From contig JBAXYJ010000080.1 in assembly GCA_041670885.1 (NCBI GenBank), forward strand, positions 1 to 11,401: 11,401 bases of DNA, written 5' to 3'. Below are positions 1-7,589 of the stretch, one piece after another (the stretch's first letter is position 1; each line of letters starts with the position of its first letter). The notes under the pieces are model-generated. The model worked only from the letters and a program-made list of their open reading frames with translations. It searched no databases and was not told the origin of the DNA. Position numbers and translations under genes: made by a program. Source of the DNA: JAJBWD01 sp041670885 (GTDB taxonomy: Bacteria > Bacillota > Clostridia > Clostridiales > Clostridiaceae).

Positions 1-46
1 AAATAGTTGGTAAAAAGCTAAATATAATTTCCTGACGGAGGATAGT

Positions 47-982
47 ATGAAAAGAATATTAGTAACCGGAGCTTGTGGACAAATAGGTTCAGAATTAGTA
101 ATGTTTTTAAGAAATATTTATGGAAATCATAATATACTTGCTACTGATATAAAAAATGTAAAAGAAGGACCTCTCTTAGAAGGACCCTTTGAAACGCTTA
201 ATGTTTTAGACGATAAAGCCTTCTACCAAGCTGCTAAAAAATTTAATGCAGATACAGTTATTCACCTGGCAGCACTTTTATCAGCAGTAGGCGAAAACAA
301 TCCTCAGCTGGCATGGACTATAAATATGGGGGGGCTGGTTAATGGATTAGAGATAGCAAGAGAGCTTAATACAAAATTCTTTACCCCCAGCTCAATTGGA
401 TGCTTTGGCCCCTCAACTCCTAAAAAAAACACTCCTCAGGATACTCTTCAAAGACCGGAAACCATGTACGGAGTGACAAAGGTATCCGGAGAGCTTTTAT
501 GTGATTATTATTACAAAAGGTTCGGCGTAGATACAAGAGGTGTAAGATTCCCGGGACTTATTTCCTATGTAACTCCTCCGGGAGGAGGAACTACAGATTA
601 TGCTGTAGATATATACTATAAGGCAGCAAAGGGCGAATCATACAGCTGCTTTATTAAAGAGGGAACTTATATGGATATGATGTACATGCCTGATGCCTTA
701 AATGCTGTTCATAAACTTTTGGAGGCAGATGGTGATAAGCTTAAACACAGAAATGCTTTCAATATTACTGCTATGAGCTTTGCACCTGAACATGTATATG
801 CTGAGATAAAAAAACTTGTTCCTGATTTTAAGATGGTATATAATGTAGACCCGGTAAGGCAGAAGATTGCAGATTCCTGGCCGGATTCTATTGATTCTTC
901 TGATGCAAAAGAAGAATGGGGATTTACATTTAAATATGATCTGCCTAAAATGACAAAGGACATGCTGGAGAAATTAAAATAA
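47..982 (+). CDS. tdh: L-threonine 3-dehydrogenase, short-chain (epimerase-like) type
   Basis: This cytosolic enzyme is predicted to oxidise L-threonine to 2-amino-3-ketobutyrate with NAD+, the first step of threonine breakdown to glycine and acetyl-CoA. The 311-residue protein is an extended short-chain dehydrogenase of the UDP-galactose-epimerase fold. It has the N-terminal GxxGxxG dinucleotide motif (G8, G11, G14), an acidic residue after the second strand (D34) that fits NAD over NADP, a Ser pair at 115-116, and the catalytic YxxxK (Y141, K145). The stretch RFPGLIS (167-173) followed by PGGGTTDYAVDIYY (178-191) is typical of the short-chain threonine dehydrogenase subgroup and separates it from sugar epimerases. 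GGAGG at 37-41 lies 5 nt before the ATG. The partner gene kbl (2-amino-3-ketobutyrate CoA ligase) is not in the window and could lie upstream. Family assignment is firm; substrate is inferred from subgroup motifs. Confidence 0.88.
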   Translation: MKRILVTGACGQIGSELVMFLRNIYGNHNILATDIKNVKEGPLLEGPFETLNVLDDKAFYQAAKKFNADTVIHLAALLSAVGENNPQLAWTINMGGLVNGLEIARELNTKFFTPSSIGCFGPSTPKKNTPQDTLQRPETMYGVTKVSGELLCDYYYKRFGVDTRGVRFPGLISYVTPPGGGTTDYAVDIYYKAAKGESYSCFIKEGTYMDMMYMPDALNAVHKLLEADGDKLKHRNAFNITAMSFAPEHVYAEIKKLVPDFKMVYNVDPVRQKIADSWPDSIDSSDAKEEWGFTFKYDLPKMTKDMLEKLK

Positions 983-988
983 AAACTA

Positions 989-1018
989 ATGCCCATAATA
1001 TTATTATGGGCATATTTT
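989..1018 (+). terminator. Rho-independent terminator after tdh
   Basis: A perfect 10-bp stem (ATGCCCATAA at 989-998 with TTATGGGCAT at 1004-1013) closes a 5-nt loop, 6 nt after the tdh stop, and is followed by A then TTTT (1015-1018). The T tract is short but the stem is strong. It separates tdh from nth. With nth starting at 1047, any separate nth promoter must overlap this hairpin or lie in the end of tdh; otherwise nth depends on read-through. Confidence 0.75.
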
Positions 1019-1046
1019 AATTAAATTAATAAATTGCGAGGGATAT

Positions 1047-1685
1047 ATGAATAACCAGGATAAAATACTTGAAATAATTAAAGAAGATTACACAGGAATG
1101 GGCTGCGCTCTATCTTTTAAATCACCCTATCAGCTTTTGATTGCCACCATATTATCTGCTCAATGCACTGATAAAAGGGTGAATATTGTTACAGAAGAAC
1201 TTTTTAAAAATTATGATACTCCATATAAGATGATAAAGCTTACTGAAGAAGAATTAGGGGAAGTAATAAAAAGCTGTGGCCTTTATAGAAATAAAAGCAA
1301 AAATATATTAAAGGCAACAAGTGAAATAATTGAAAAGTATGAAGGAAAGGTTCCGGATACATTTGATGAACTGATAAAGCTGAGTGGGGTTGGGAGAAAA
1401 ACCGCTAATGTAGTTTTATATAATGCATTTGCTATACCAACAATGGCAGTAGATACCCATGTATTTAGAGTAGCAAACAGATTGGGAATAGGTAAAGGAA
1501 AGAATCCTGAGGAAGTAGAAAAAAAATTAACAGATTTAATTGACAGGGAAAGTTTAGGACAATTTCATCATTACTTAATATGGCATGGCAGATTAGTCTG
1601 TACTGCAAGAAAACCCAAATGTAATGAATGCAGATTGTCTTCATACTGTGAATATTTTAATAATGCGAGGCAAAATTATGAGTAA
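1047..1685 (+). CDS. nth: Endonuclease III (DNA glycosylase/AP lyase)
   Basis: This base-excision repair enzyme removes oxidised pyrimidines and cleaves the abasic site by beta-elimination. The protein has 212 residues, against 211 in E. coli Nth. Visible landmarks are SAQCTD (37-42), the helix-hairpin-helix LSGVGRKTA (112-120) carrying the catalytic lysine K118, and the catalytic aspartate D136 in AVDTHVFRVANRLG. At the C-terminus is the [4Fe-4S] loop C185-x6-C192-x2-C195-x5-C201, exactly the Nth spacing. Lys and Asp positions are offset by two from E. coli K120 and D138. A GAGG (1038-1041) lies 5 nt before the ATG. The 3' end overlaps mtnA by 8 nt, so the two genes are very likely cotranscribed. 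Confidence 0.96.
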   Translation: MNNQDKILEIIKEDYTGMGCALSFKSPYQLLIATILSAQCTDKRVNIVTEELFKNYDTPYKMIKLTEEELGEVIKSCGLYRNKSKNILKATSEIIEKYEGKVPDTFDELIKLSGVGRKTANVVLYNAFAIPTMAVDTHVFRVANRLGIGKGKNPEEVEKKLTDLIDRESLGQFHHYLIWHGRLVCTARKPKCNECRLSSYCEYFNNARQNYE

Positions 1686-2727
1686 TTTTAAAACAATAGA
1701 GTGGGTTGATAATAAACTTATACTAATTGATTGTACTAAGCTGCCAACTGAGGAGAAATATATTAGCTGCCAAACTTATGAGGATTTATCCTATGCTATA
1801 AAAGCTTTAATAGTCCGGGGAGCACCGGCCATTGGAGTAGCTGCAGCTTATGGAGCAGTTCTCTCAGCGCAGCAGGCTATTTCCAGAGGGTTAAAGAAAG
1901 ATGATTTTTATAGATTCATTATTAAAGGAATCAGAAAGCTATCTCTTACAAGACCAACTGCAGTAAATCTTTTTTGGGCTTTAAAAAGAATGGAGGTTAA
2001 GCTAAATCAAATAAGATATCAAAACGAAAATGAAATTAGAGATCTGCTTTTAGAGGAAGCCAAATTAATTCATGAAGAGGATATAGCTTGCTGCAAAAAA
2101 ATAGGATACTTTGGAAACCAAATAGTAGCAGAGAATTCAAATATACTGACTCATTGTAATGCAGGCGCACTAGCTACAGCCGGGATTGGAACTGCATTAG
2201 GAGTAGTAAGAACAGCTCATAATTCCGGGAAAAATATTCATGTATATTCAGATGAGACCAGGCCTCTTCTTCAGGGAGCCAGGATGACAGCCTGGGAATT
2301 ATTTAAAGATAATATACCGGTAACACTAATTACTGACAATATGGCAGGATACCTGATGAAGCTTAAAAAAATTGACCTGGTTATAGTCGGAGCAGACAGA
2401 ATAGCCGCTAACGGTGATACCGCAAATAAAATTGGAACATACTCTGCAGCGGTTCTGGCAAAGGAACACGGCATACCATTTTTTATAGCTGCGCCAAAAT
2501 CAACCATTGATATTTCATTAAAAAGCGGAGATGAAATAAATATAGAAGAAAGAGATAAGGATGAAGTAAGAAATTTATTTGGAACAAGGACAGCCCCCAG
2601 TTCAGTTGATACCTTTAATCCTGCTTTTGATGTTACTCCCCATAATTATATAACAGGTATAATAACAGAAAAAGGAATACTAAGGGAACCTTATGAAATA
2701 TCAATAAAAGAAATATTCAAAGAATAA
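1678..2727 (+). CDS. mtnA: S-methyl-5-thioribose-1-phosphate isomerase
   Basis: This is an aldose-ketose isomerase of the eIF2B-like fold. It turns methylthioribose-1-phosphate into methylthioribulose-1-phosphate in salvage of the S-adenosylmethionine by-product methylthioadenosine. Related enzymes also act on 5-deoxyribose-1-phosphate from 5'-deoxyadenosine. An in-frame ATG exists at 1624, but it lies deep in nth. I chose ATG 1678 because GCGAGG (1665-1670) stands 7 nt upstream and the 349-residue product begins as the family does. With this start the catalytic residues fall at C160 (THCNAGALAT) and D240 (VGADRIAANGD), the same numbers as in B. subtilis MtnA. Other motifs are RGAPAIGVAAAYG (47-59) and ETRPLLQGAR (193-202). 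No mtnK, mtnN or aldolase gene is nearby, so the route it serves is not shown by context. Confidence 0.95.
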   Translation: MSNFKTIEWVDNKLILIDCTKLPTEEKYISCQTYEDLSYAIKALIVRGAPAIGVAAAYGAVLSAQQAISRGLKKDDFYRFIIKGIRKLSLTRPTAVNLFWALKRMEVKLNQIRYQNENEIRDLLLEEAKLIHEEDIACCKKIGYFGNQIVAENSNILTHCNAGALATAGIGTALGVVRTAHNSGKNIHVYSDETRPLLQGARMTAWELFKDNIPVTLITDNMAGYLMKLKKIDLVIVGADRIAANGDTANKIGTYSAAVLAKEHGIPFFIAAPKSTIDISLKSGDEINIEERDKDEVRNLFGTRTAPSSVDTFNPAFDVTPHNYITGIITEKGILREPYEISIKEIFKE

Positions 2728-2728
2728 A

Positions 2729-2767
2729 GAAATTGCTTAACCAGCCTAAATGTAATTAAGCAATTTC
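2729..2767 (-). terminator. Distal hairpin, probable terminator of the M42 peptidase gene
   Basis: A perfect 12-bp stem (2729-2740 with 2756-2767) encloses a 15-nt loop and starts one base after the mtnA stop. Read on the minus strand it is followed by TTTATTCTTT, so it can terminate transcription coming from the peptidase gene. On the plus strand it has no T tract after it. The direction is inferred only from the flanking T-rich side. Confidence 0.5.
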
Positions 2768-2769
2768 CC

Positions 2770-2798
2770 AAATAAGCCTTAGGGCTTATTTTTGTTTT
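2770..2798 (+). terminator. Rho-independent terminator of the nth-mtnA unit
   Basis: A 9-bp stem (AAATAAGCC at 2770-2778 with GGCTTATTT at 2783-2791) closes a TTAG tetraloop. It is followed by a T-rich stretch (TTTTT at 2789-2793, G, then TTTT), the standard intrinsic terminator form on the plus strand. The right arm contains the stop codon of the convergent peptidase gene (2786-2788). Confidence 0.75.
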
Positions 2799-3823
2799 AA
2801 GTATTCTATCAGTAATTTGAATGTATTTATTATGGAATCCATATGGGTTCTCTCATATGCATGTGAGGCAAAAACTCCCGGCCCTATAAGAGCAGTTTTT
2901 ATATCATATCCTGCATGGAGAGCAGCAGATGCATCTGAGGAGTAGTGAGGATAAATGTCGATTCTATAGTCTATGCCCTCTCTTTCTGCAATATCAGTAA
3001 GCTTTTTCCTAAGCTCCAGATTAAAAGGACCTGATGAATCTTTAGCACAAATTGAAACAGCATATTCTGTAGAATTTTGATTTGGTCCTGGTGCACCCAT
3101 ATCAACTGCTACAAATTCCTTTGTAAGTGAAGATATATTTGATGAGCCGCCAATACCGACTTCTTCCAGATTACTAAAGAAAAAATTGGTTGTATATGGA
3201 AGATTAATTTTGTTTTCCTTTATATAAATAATAGTATAAAGAAGTATGGCAGCAGAAGCTTTATCATCTAAATATCTGCTTTTAACAAATCCATTTTCTG
3301 TAATTTTTGTCTTAGTATCAAAGGAAATAAAATCTCCTACATTTATTCCAAGAGCTGAGACATCTTCCTTTGAAAATACCTTTTCATCTAATATCAGTTC
3401 CATATTTTCAGGTGACCTTTTAAGATCCCTGGCCTCATCTCCGCTGATATGGACAGAGGGCTTTATAGTTTGTACTGTTCCAGTATATATTTTATCTGAA
3501 AAAGTATGAATTGTGCAGTCTTCACCTTCTATTGCATTCATCATATAACTCCCTATAGGGGTAATGCTTAGCCTGCCGGTATCCTTTATCTCTTTTACCA
3601 TAGCACCCAGAGTATCAATGTGGGCTGTTACTGTTTTTTCTTCTATGCTTTCACCGGCTAAGCAAACCGAAATAGCTCCTTTATTTGTTTGAATATATTT
3701 AACCTGATATTTTTCTAATAGATTTCTAATATAATTTGTAACATCTTTCGTATAGCCAGTAGGACTGGGAATTTTAAGAATATCCATTAAAATATTTTCC
3801 AAAACATTTTTATTTAAATTCAT
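2786..3823 (-). CDS. M42 family metallopeptidase (glutamyl aminopeptidase type)
   Basis: This is a predicted cytosolic di-metal aminopeptidase that trims N-terminal residues from peptides; M42 enzymes usually form large tetrahedral or ring-like assemblies. All expected metal and catalytic residues are visible in the 345-residue product: H68 in TAHIDTLG, D186 in SRYLDDKAS, the catalytic and ligand pair E220-E221 in NLEEVGIGG, D241 in VAVDMGAP, and H327 in ERTHMDS. The frame can be opened at GTG 3832, but that GTG is part of the Shine-Dalgarno sequence, so ATG at 3823-3821 is the likely start. The gene is monocistronic in this window, convergent with mtnA and divergent from the VanW gene. Exact substrate preference cannot be read from the sequence. 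Confidence 0.9.
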   Translation of the reverse strand: MNLNKNVLENILMDILKIPSPTGYTKDVTNYIRNLLEKYQVKYIQTNKGAISVCLAGESIEEKTVTAHIDTLGAMVKEIKDTGRLSITPIGSYMMNAIEGEDCTIHTFSDKIYTGTVQTIKPSVHISGDEARDLKRSPENMELILDEKVFSKEDVSALGINVGDFISFDTKTKITENGFVKSRYLDDKASAAILLYTIIYIKENKINLPYTTNFFFSNLEEVGIGGSSNISSLTKEFVAVDMGAPGPNQNSTEYAVSICAKDSSGPFNLELRKKLTDIAEREGIDYRIDIYPHYSSDASAALHAGYDIKTALIGPGVFASHAYERTHMDSIINTFKLLIEYLKQK

Positions 3824-4042
3824 AATTATCACCTCATATTATATATTAGCATAGCTGGCTAAATATTGAAAAAATAATTTATCTCTAAAATTGTTGCATA
3901 ATATCTAGTTATAATGTAATATAATGTCAGAATATCTTAGACCATTCTGCTGTAATAGAATAACTTAATATTTATTGAAATATATTAAATATTATTAAAA
4001 TATAGTATAATTATATGGGTAGCCTAAGGAGGTATAACTTTA
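3824..4042. promoter_or_regulatory. Divergent intergenic region, probable promoters for the M42 and VanW genes
   Basis: This 219-nt AT-rich gap must hold start signals in both directions. Toward the VanW gene a TATAAT lies at 4006-4011, 31 nt before the ATG, and a TTGAAA at 3975-3980, but their 25-nt spacing is too long for a standard sigma-A pair. Two more TATAAT hexamers lie at 3910-3915 and 3920-3925 without good -35 partners. AAGGAGGT at 4026-4033 is the strong VanW ribosome binding site. Dyads include CAGAAT/ATTCTG (3928-3933 with 3944-3949) and a 9-bp AT-only inverted repeat (3966-3974 with 3986-3994). I cannot place a promoter exactly, and no riboswitch fold is evident. Confidence 0.4.
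3828..3835 (-). promoter_or_regulatory. Ribosome binding site that sets the M42 peptidase start
   Basis: On the minus strand GAGGTGAT matches eight bases of the anti-Shine-Dalgarno complement and sits 4 nt before ATG 3823. The in-frame GTG at 3832-3830 lies inside this site, so it cannot be a working start. Confidence 0.8.
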
Positions 4043-5461
4043 ATGAAAAAGAAAACAACTATAATATCAACTGCACTAATTATTTTAATCTTAGTAGTAT
4101 CAATCCCTTTATTTTTATTAAGTAATAAGGTAAAAAGTTGGGACAACCTTATTTATCCTGGTGTAAAAATTAACAATGTTGATTTATCAGGTAAATCCTT
4201 AAATGATGCAAAAACATATATTAATAGTAATATAATTAATAAATTACAAGATAAAAAAATTACAGTTACTGCATCTGGAAAGACATACACTTTAAGTTAT
4301 AAAGATCTTAATATGAAATTTAATGAAGAGGATACACTTTTAAAAGCCTTATCTTATGGGAAAGATTCAGGAATAATTAAAAAGTACAAATTGATAAAAG
4401 GGAAAGGCAGTAAAAATTTCGAATTAACTCTTACCTATGATCAGAGTAAAGTAAAAGAACTGGGAGATAAAATAAATAGTGAGATAACAAAATCACCAAA
4501 GGAAGCAGCAATATCCTATATTGGAGGAGAAAAGTTTCAGATAACTGAAAGCCAGATAGGATATAAAATAGATGAAAATGTTTTGGTAAATGAAATAAAA
4601 ACTAAAATAAATGGCAACACTGATGAGATGGAAACAAAAATTGAAGCTAAGGTACAGGAGACAGCTCCAAAGAAAACAAAACAGGATTTAGAAAAGATAA
4701 ACACCTTAATTTCTACATTTTCAACTAGTTTTGCTACCAGTTCCTCTGGAAGAGCTACTAATCTTAAGGTGGCAGCAGCAGCTATAAATGGTACGGTTCT
4801 AATGCCTGGAGAAACCTTTAGCTTTAATAATACAATTGGCAGTACTACACCGGATAAGGGATATAAGTTAGCACCGGTTATAATCAATAACGAACATGAG
4901 ATGGATTATGGCGGCGGCGTCTGCCAAATTGCTACAACTCTTTATAATTCAGTATTAAAAGCAAATCTGAAAGTTGCTGAAAGGCATCATCATAGCTTGC
5001 CCTCCAGCTATGTAAAATTAGGGATGGATGCAACTGTTGCAAGTCCTTATCTTGATTTTAAATTTACAAATTCTTTTAATAGTCCTATATATATAAGAGG
5101 TTATGCAGTTAACAGGAACATATATTTCAGTATATATTCAGCAAGCACAGAGAAAAAATATACTTATACTTTTACTTCACAGAGCACAACAATACCAACT
5201 TCCTATACAATAAAAAAGGATAATACTCTGGAAGAAGGAAAAGAAAGCATAATTAAAAAAGCATCAGATGGGCATAAAGTTAAGGTATATAAAAACACAA
5301 TTGAAAATAGTAAAATAATTAAAACAGAACTTGTTTATAGCGATACTTATGAGCCGGTAAAAGGAATAAAGTCAATTGGAACTAAAAAGGTAACCCTGCC
5401 GCCGGTAGTGACACCTACAGTACCAGCAGAAACATCTACAGTAACTACAGTGACACCATAA
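4043..5461 (+). CDS. VanW domain protein with peptidoglycan-binding region, membrane anchored
   Basis: This is a predicted extracellular cell-wall protein held by one N-terminal membrane helix (about residues 6-27), with basic MKKK before it. Residues about 38-200 fit the PG_binding_4 (YoaR-like) region common in clostridial VanW proteins, starting at YPGVKINNVDLSGKS. The VanW domain covers about 225-365 and includes MPGETFSFN (254-262), the GGGVCQIATTLYN motif with C294, and ERHHHS with H315-H317. A G5-like segment (about 370-440) and a Thr/Pro/Val tail (about 452-472) follow. VanW was named from vancomycin-resistance clusters. As I recall, VanW proteins of Clostridioides difficile were recently reported as noncanonical L,D-transpeptidases using this cysteine, which suggests a cross-linking role here. 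AAGGAGGT lies 9 nt before the ATG. It is first in a probable operon with the MoxR gene, 39 nt downstream. Confidence 0.85.
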   Translation: MKKKTTIISTALIILILVVSIPLFLLSNKVKSWDNLIYPGVKINNVDLSGKSLNDAKTYINSNIINKLQDKKITVTASGKTYTLSYKDLNMKFNEEDTLLKALSYGKDSGIIKKYKLIKGKGSKNFELTLTYDQSKVKELGDKINSEITKSPKEAAISYIGGEKFQITESQIGYKIDENVLVNEIKTKINGNTDEMETKIEAKVQETAPKKTKQDLEKINTLISTFSTSFATSSSGRATNLKVAAAAINGTVLMPGETFSFNNTIGSTTPDKGYKLAPVIINNEHEMDYGGGVCQIATTLYNSVLKANLKVAERHHHSLPSSYVKLGMDATVASPYLDFKFTNSFNSPIYIRGYAVNRNIYFSIYSASTEKKYTYTFTSQSTTIPTSYTIKKDNTLEEGKESIIKKASDGHKVKVYKNTIENSKIIKTELVYSDTYEPVKGIKSIGTKKVTLPPVVTPTVPAETSTVTTVTP

Positions 5462-5500
5462 GTAACAGGTGATCAGACTATAGAATAAGAGAGGTATATT

Positions 5501-6442
5501 ATGAGTAGTGAGGAGCTTATTAATAAACTTGCAGTAAATATTGATCAGGTAATAATAGGAAAAAGATTTGAAACTACAAACATTCTAAAGGGAATAGTAG
5601 CAGGAGGACACGTTCTTATTGAGGACGTGCCCGGTGTGGGCAAAACAACGATGGTTAAGGCAATTGCAAAGTGCTTTAACCTTTCTTTTTCCAGAATTCA
5701 GTTTACTCCTGACCTGCTTCCTTCTGACATAACAGGAGTTTCTGTATTTAATCAAAAGAGTTTTGAATTTGAGTTTAAAAAGGGCCCGATATTTTCCAAC
5801 ATTGTTTTAGCAGATGAAATAAATAGAACCAGCCCGAAAACCCAGTCTGCTCTTCTTCAAGCTATGGAGGAAAAGGAAATAAGTGAAGGCAATACTAACT
5901 ATCCGATAGAAGAGCCCTTTATGGTTTTAGCCACATTAAATCCTGTTGAATATGAGGGAACTTACATACTCCCTGAGGCACTTCTTGACAGATTTATTAT
6001 GAAGGTCAGCATAGGATATTTAAATAATAAGGATGAAAAAAAATTTCTTATTTCATATAAGGATAAAAATCCTATTAAATTTATTTCTCCTGTTGCATCA
6101 AAAGAGGATCTATTCCAGCTGAGAAAAGAGGCAGCAGAAGTTTTTGTAAAGGATGAAATATATGATTACATTATAAAAATATGCAATGCTACCAGGGAAA
6201 ATAAAATGATCAGGCTGGGAGTAAGTACACGAGGAACTATGGCTCTTATGAGAATTTCTCAGGTAAATGCCCTGTTTAATGGCAGAAGATACGTTATTCC
6301 TGAGGATGTTAAGGAGGCAGCTCCATATGCCCTATCTCACAGGTTGATACTTTCAAGGGAAGCTAAGGGAGAAAAAATGGAAAGTAGAACCGTGATAAAT
6401 GATATATTAAGAACGATTATCGTCCCTAAGGTGGTAAAATGA
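5501..6442 (+). CDS. MoxR family AAA+ ATPase
   Basis: This is a cytosolic AAA+ ATPase of the MoxR group, thought to act as a chaperone-like remodeller for partner proteins encoded beside it. The 313-residue product has Walker A (VPGVGKTT, 43-50, K48), Walker B (IVLADEIN, 101-108, D105-E106), a sensor-1 asparagine in TLNP (N147), EALLDRF (159-165) with R164, and STRG (242-245) with R244 in the lid. Its length matches stand-alone MoxR proteins. GAGG at 5491-5494 precedes the ATG by 6 nt. The stop codon overlaps the next start in ATGA (6439-6442), a classic coupling to the DUF58 gene. The client is unknown; the DUF58 and transglutaminase-like products are the natural candidates from conserved gene order. 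Confidence 0.95.
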   Translation: MSSEELINKLAVNIDQVIIGKRFETTNILKGIVAGGHVLIEDVPGVGKTTMVKAIAKCFNLSFSRIQFTPDLLPSDITGVSVFNQKSFEFEFKKGPIFSNIVLADEINRTSPKTQSALLQAMEEKEISEGNTNYPIEEPFMVLATLNPVEYEGTYILPEALLDRFIMKVSIGYLNNKDEKKFLISYKDKNPIKFISPVASKEDLFQLRKEAAEVFVKDEIYDYIIKICNATRENKMIRLGVSTRGTMALMRISQVNALFNGRRYVIPEDVKEAAPYALSHRLILSREAKGEKMESRTVINDILRTIIVPKVVK

Positions 6443-7587
6443 TAAAGGTTAATAAAATTTATATACTGTTTATTATTTTCTCCTTTATATTTGCTTACTT
6501 AGAAGGAGGGGATCTGCCATATGCTATTTTCTATACATTGATTATTCCATTTATTATATCATTTATTTTTCTTTATATTAACAGCAGAAATATAGATGTA
6601 AAGTTAAAAACTGATAAAAATACATTCAGCAGAAAAGAGCAGGGAGAGATAACTGAAATATTAAATAATAAAGGGTATATGCCGGTACCGTATGTTCATT
6701 ACACTAATAATTCCATAAAGGAATTAGACAGTAATTATAAGGGCTGTCTATTTAACTTGAATCCTGATGCTGCTAAATGGAATAAAAGCAGGATTAAATT
6801 TATAAAAAGGGGCAGGTATAATATTGGAAGTATATCTTTAGAGCTTAGAGATTTTTTTAATATTGTAAAGTATAAAAAAAATATAAATAAAGACATACTG
6901 GTTTATGTATATCCCCAAATATATAAAATATCAGAACTAAACAGCGGAGGAAGGGATATATACAAGGAGAATTATTCTATAGATTCCAGAAATTCTGATA
7001 TCCATAAATATAAAGATATTAGAAAGTACCAGATGGGAGAAAGCCTTAAAAAAATTCACTGGAAGGTAACAGCAAAAAAAGGAGAGCTTTATTCTAAAAA
7101 TAATGATAATGTATCTGTAAATGATGTGCTTCTGATACTTGATATGAATATTAAAAATAATTATATGGACGCTTCAAAGGATATGGAAGAAGAATTAGTA
7201 TCCTATTTTTTATCCGTTGCTAATTATTTTATAAATGAAGGTATAAGAGTTCATGTCCTGATAAGCAATGAAAAAAATCAGGATATTGTATTAAGGGATA
7301 TGGTTGATTTCCAGCAGCTTTTAGATTATTTCTTAGATAATAAAAGCAGGGGAACAAAAAGTATAATCGATTTTATAAAAAGCTATGATGAGTATTATCA
7401 GGATAATAAATGGGTGGGAGTTTTCACTCTGCAGATAGATAAGATCTTTATAAATGGTATAAAAGATATATCAAATATGATTAATTTGTTCTATTTAGCA
7501 GATGCTGCCTATATGCCATATATAAGGGATGTTGAAAAAGAGATGGTAAACTGCTTTAGCAGCAAGGCTCTTTTAATTGAGGAGTAA
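6439..7587 (+). CDS. DUF58 domain protein, two N-terminal membrane helices
   Basis: This is a membrane protein of the DUF58 family, which nearly always sits beside MoxR ATPases; its molecular role is not established. Two hydrophobic helices lie at about 7-24 and 28-48, then a beta-rich stretch. The DUF58 signature is at about 190-218: YKDIRKYQMGESLKKIHWKV and then TAKKGELYSK, matching the family pattern R-x-Y-x-x-G-(D/E) followed by I-x-W. A von Willebrand A-like segment follows, beginning DVLLILD (229-235). The metal-site motif DxSxS common in this fold reads D-M-N-I-K here (235-239), so metal binding is doubtful. The gene starts in the 4-nt overlap ATGA with moxR and ends 2 nt before the transglutaminase gene. 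The product has 382 residues. Confidence 0.9.
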   Translation: MIKVNKIYILFIIFSFIFAYLEGGDLPYAIFYTLIIPFIISFIFLYINSRNIDVKLKTDKNTFSRKEQGEITEILNNKGYMPVPYVHYTNNSIKELDSNYKGCLFNLNPDAAKWNKSRIKFIKRGRYNIGSISLELRDFFNIVKYKKNINKDILVYVYPQIYKISELNSGGRDIYKENYSIDSRNSDIHKYKDIRKYQMGESLKKIHWKVTAKKGELYSKNNDNVSVNDVLLILDMNIKNNYMDASKDMEEELVSYFLSVANYFINEGIRVHVLISNEKNQDIVLRDMVDFQQLLDYFLDNKSRGTKSIIDFIKSYDEYYQDNKWVGVFTLQIDKIFINGIKDISNMINLFYLADAAYMPYIRDVEKEMVNCFSSKALLIEE

Positions 7588-7589
7588 TT

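Noticed and set aside
709..996. Antisense ORF within tdh (with similar ORFs at 2271-2507, 3246-3509, 4537-4887, 8266-8448 and 10738-10932)
   Set aside because: These are shadow frames of well-supported genes, with no family resemblance and no ribosome binding evidence.
1624..1677. Upstream in-frame ATG extending mtnA by 18 codons
   Set aside because: The extension lies wholly within the nth iron-sulfur coding region. ATG 1678 has its own ribosome site and puts the catalytic residues at the standard positions 160 and 240.
3830..3832. GTG start for the M42 peptidase
   Set aside because: The GTG is part of the GAGGTGAT ribosome binding site itself; ATG 3823 is correctly spaced behind it.
3924..3968. 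Short ORF (14 codons) in the gap before the VanW gene
   Set aside because: It has no ribosome binding site and no recognisable product. It looks like chance.
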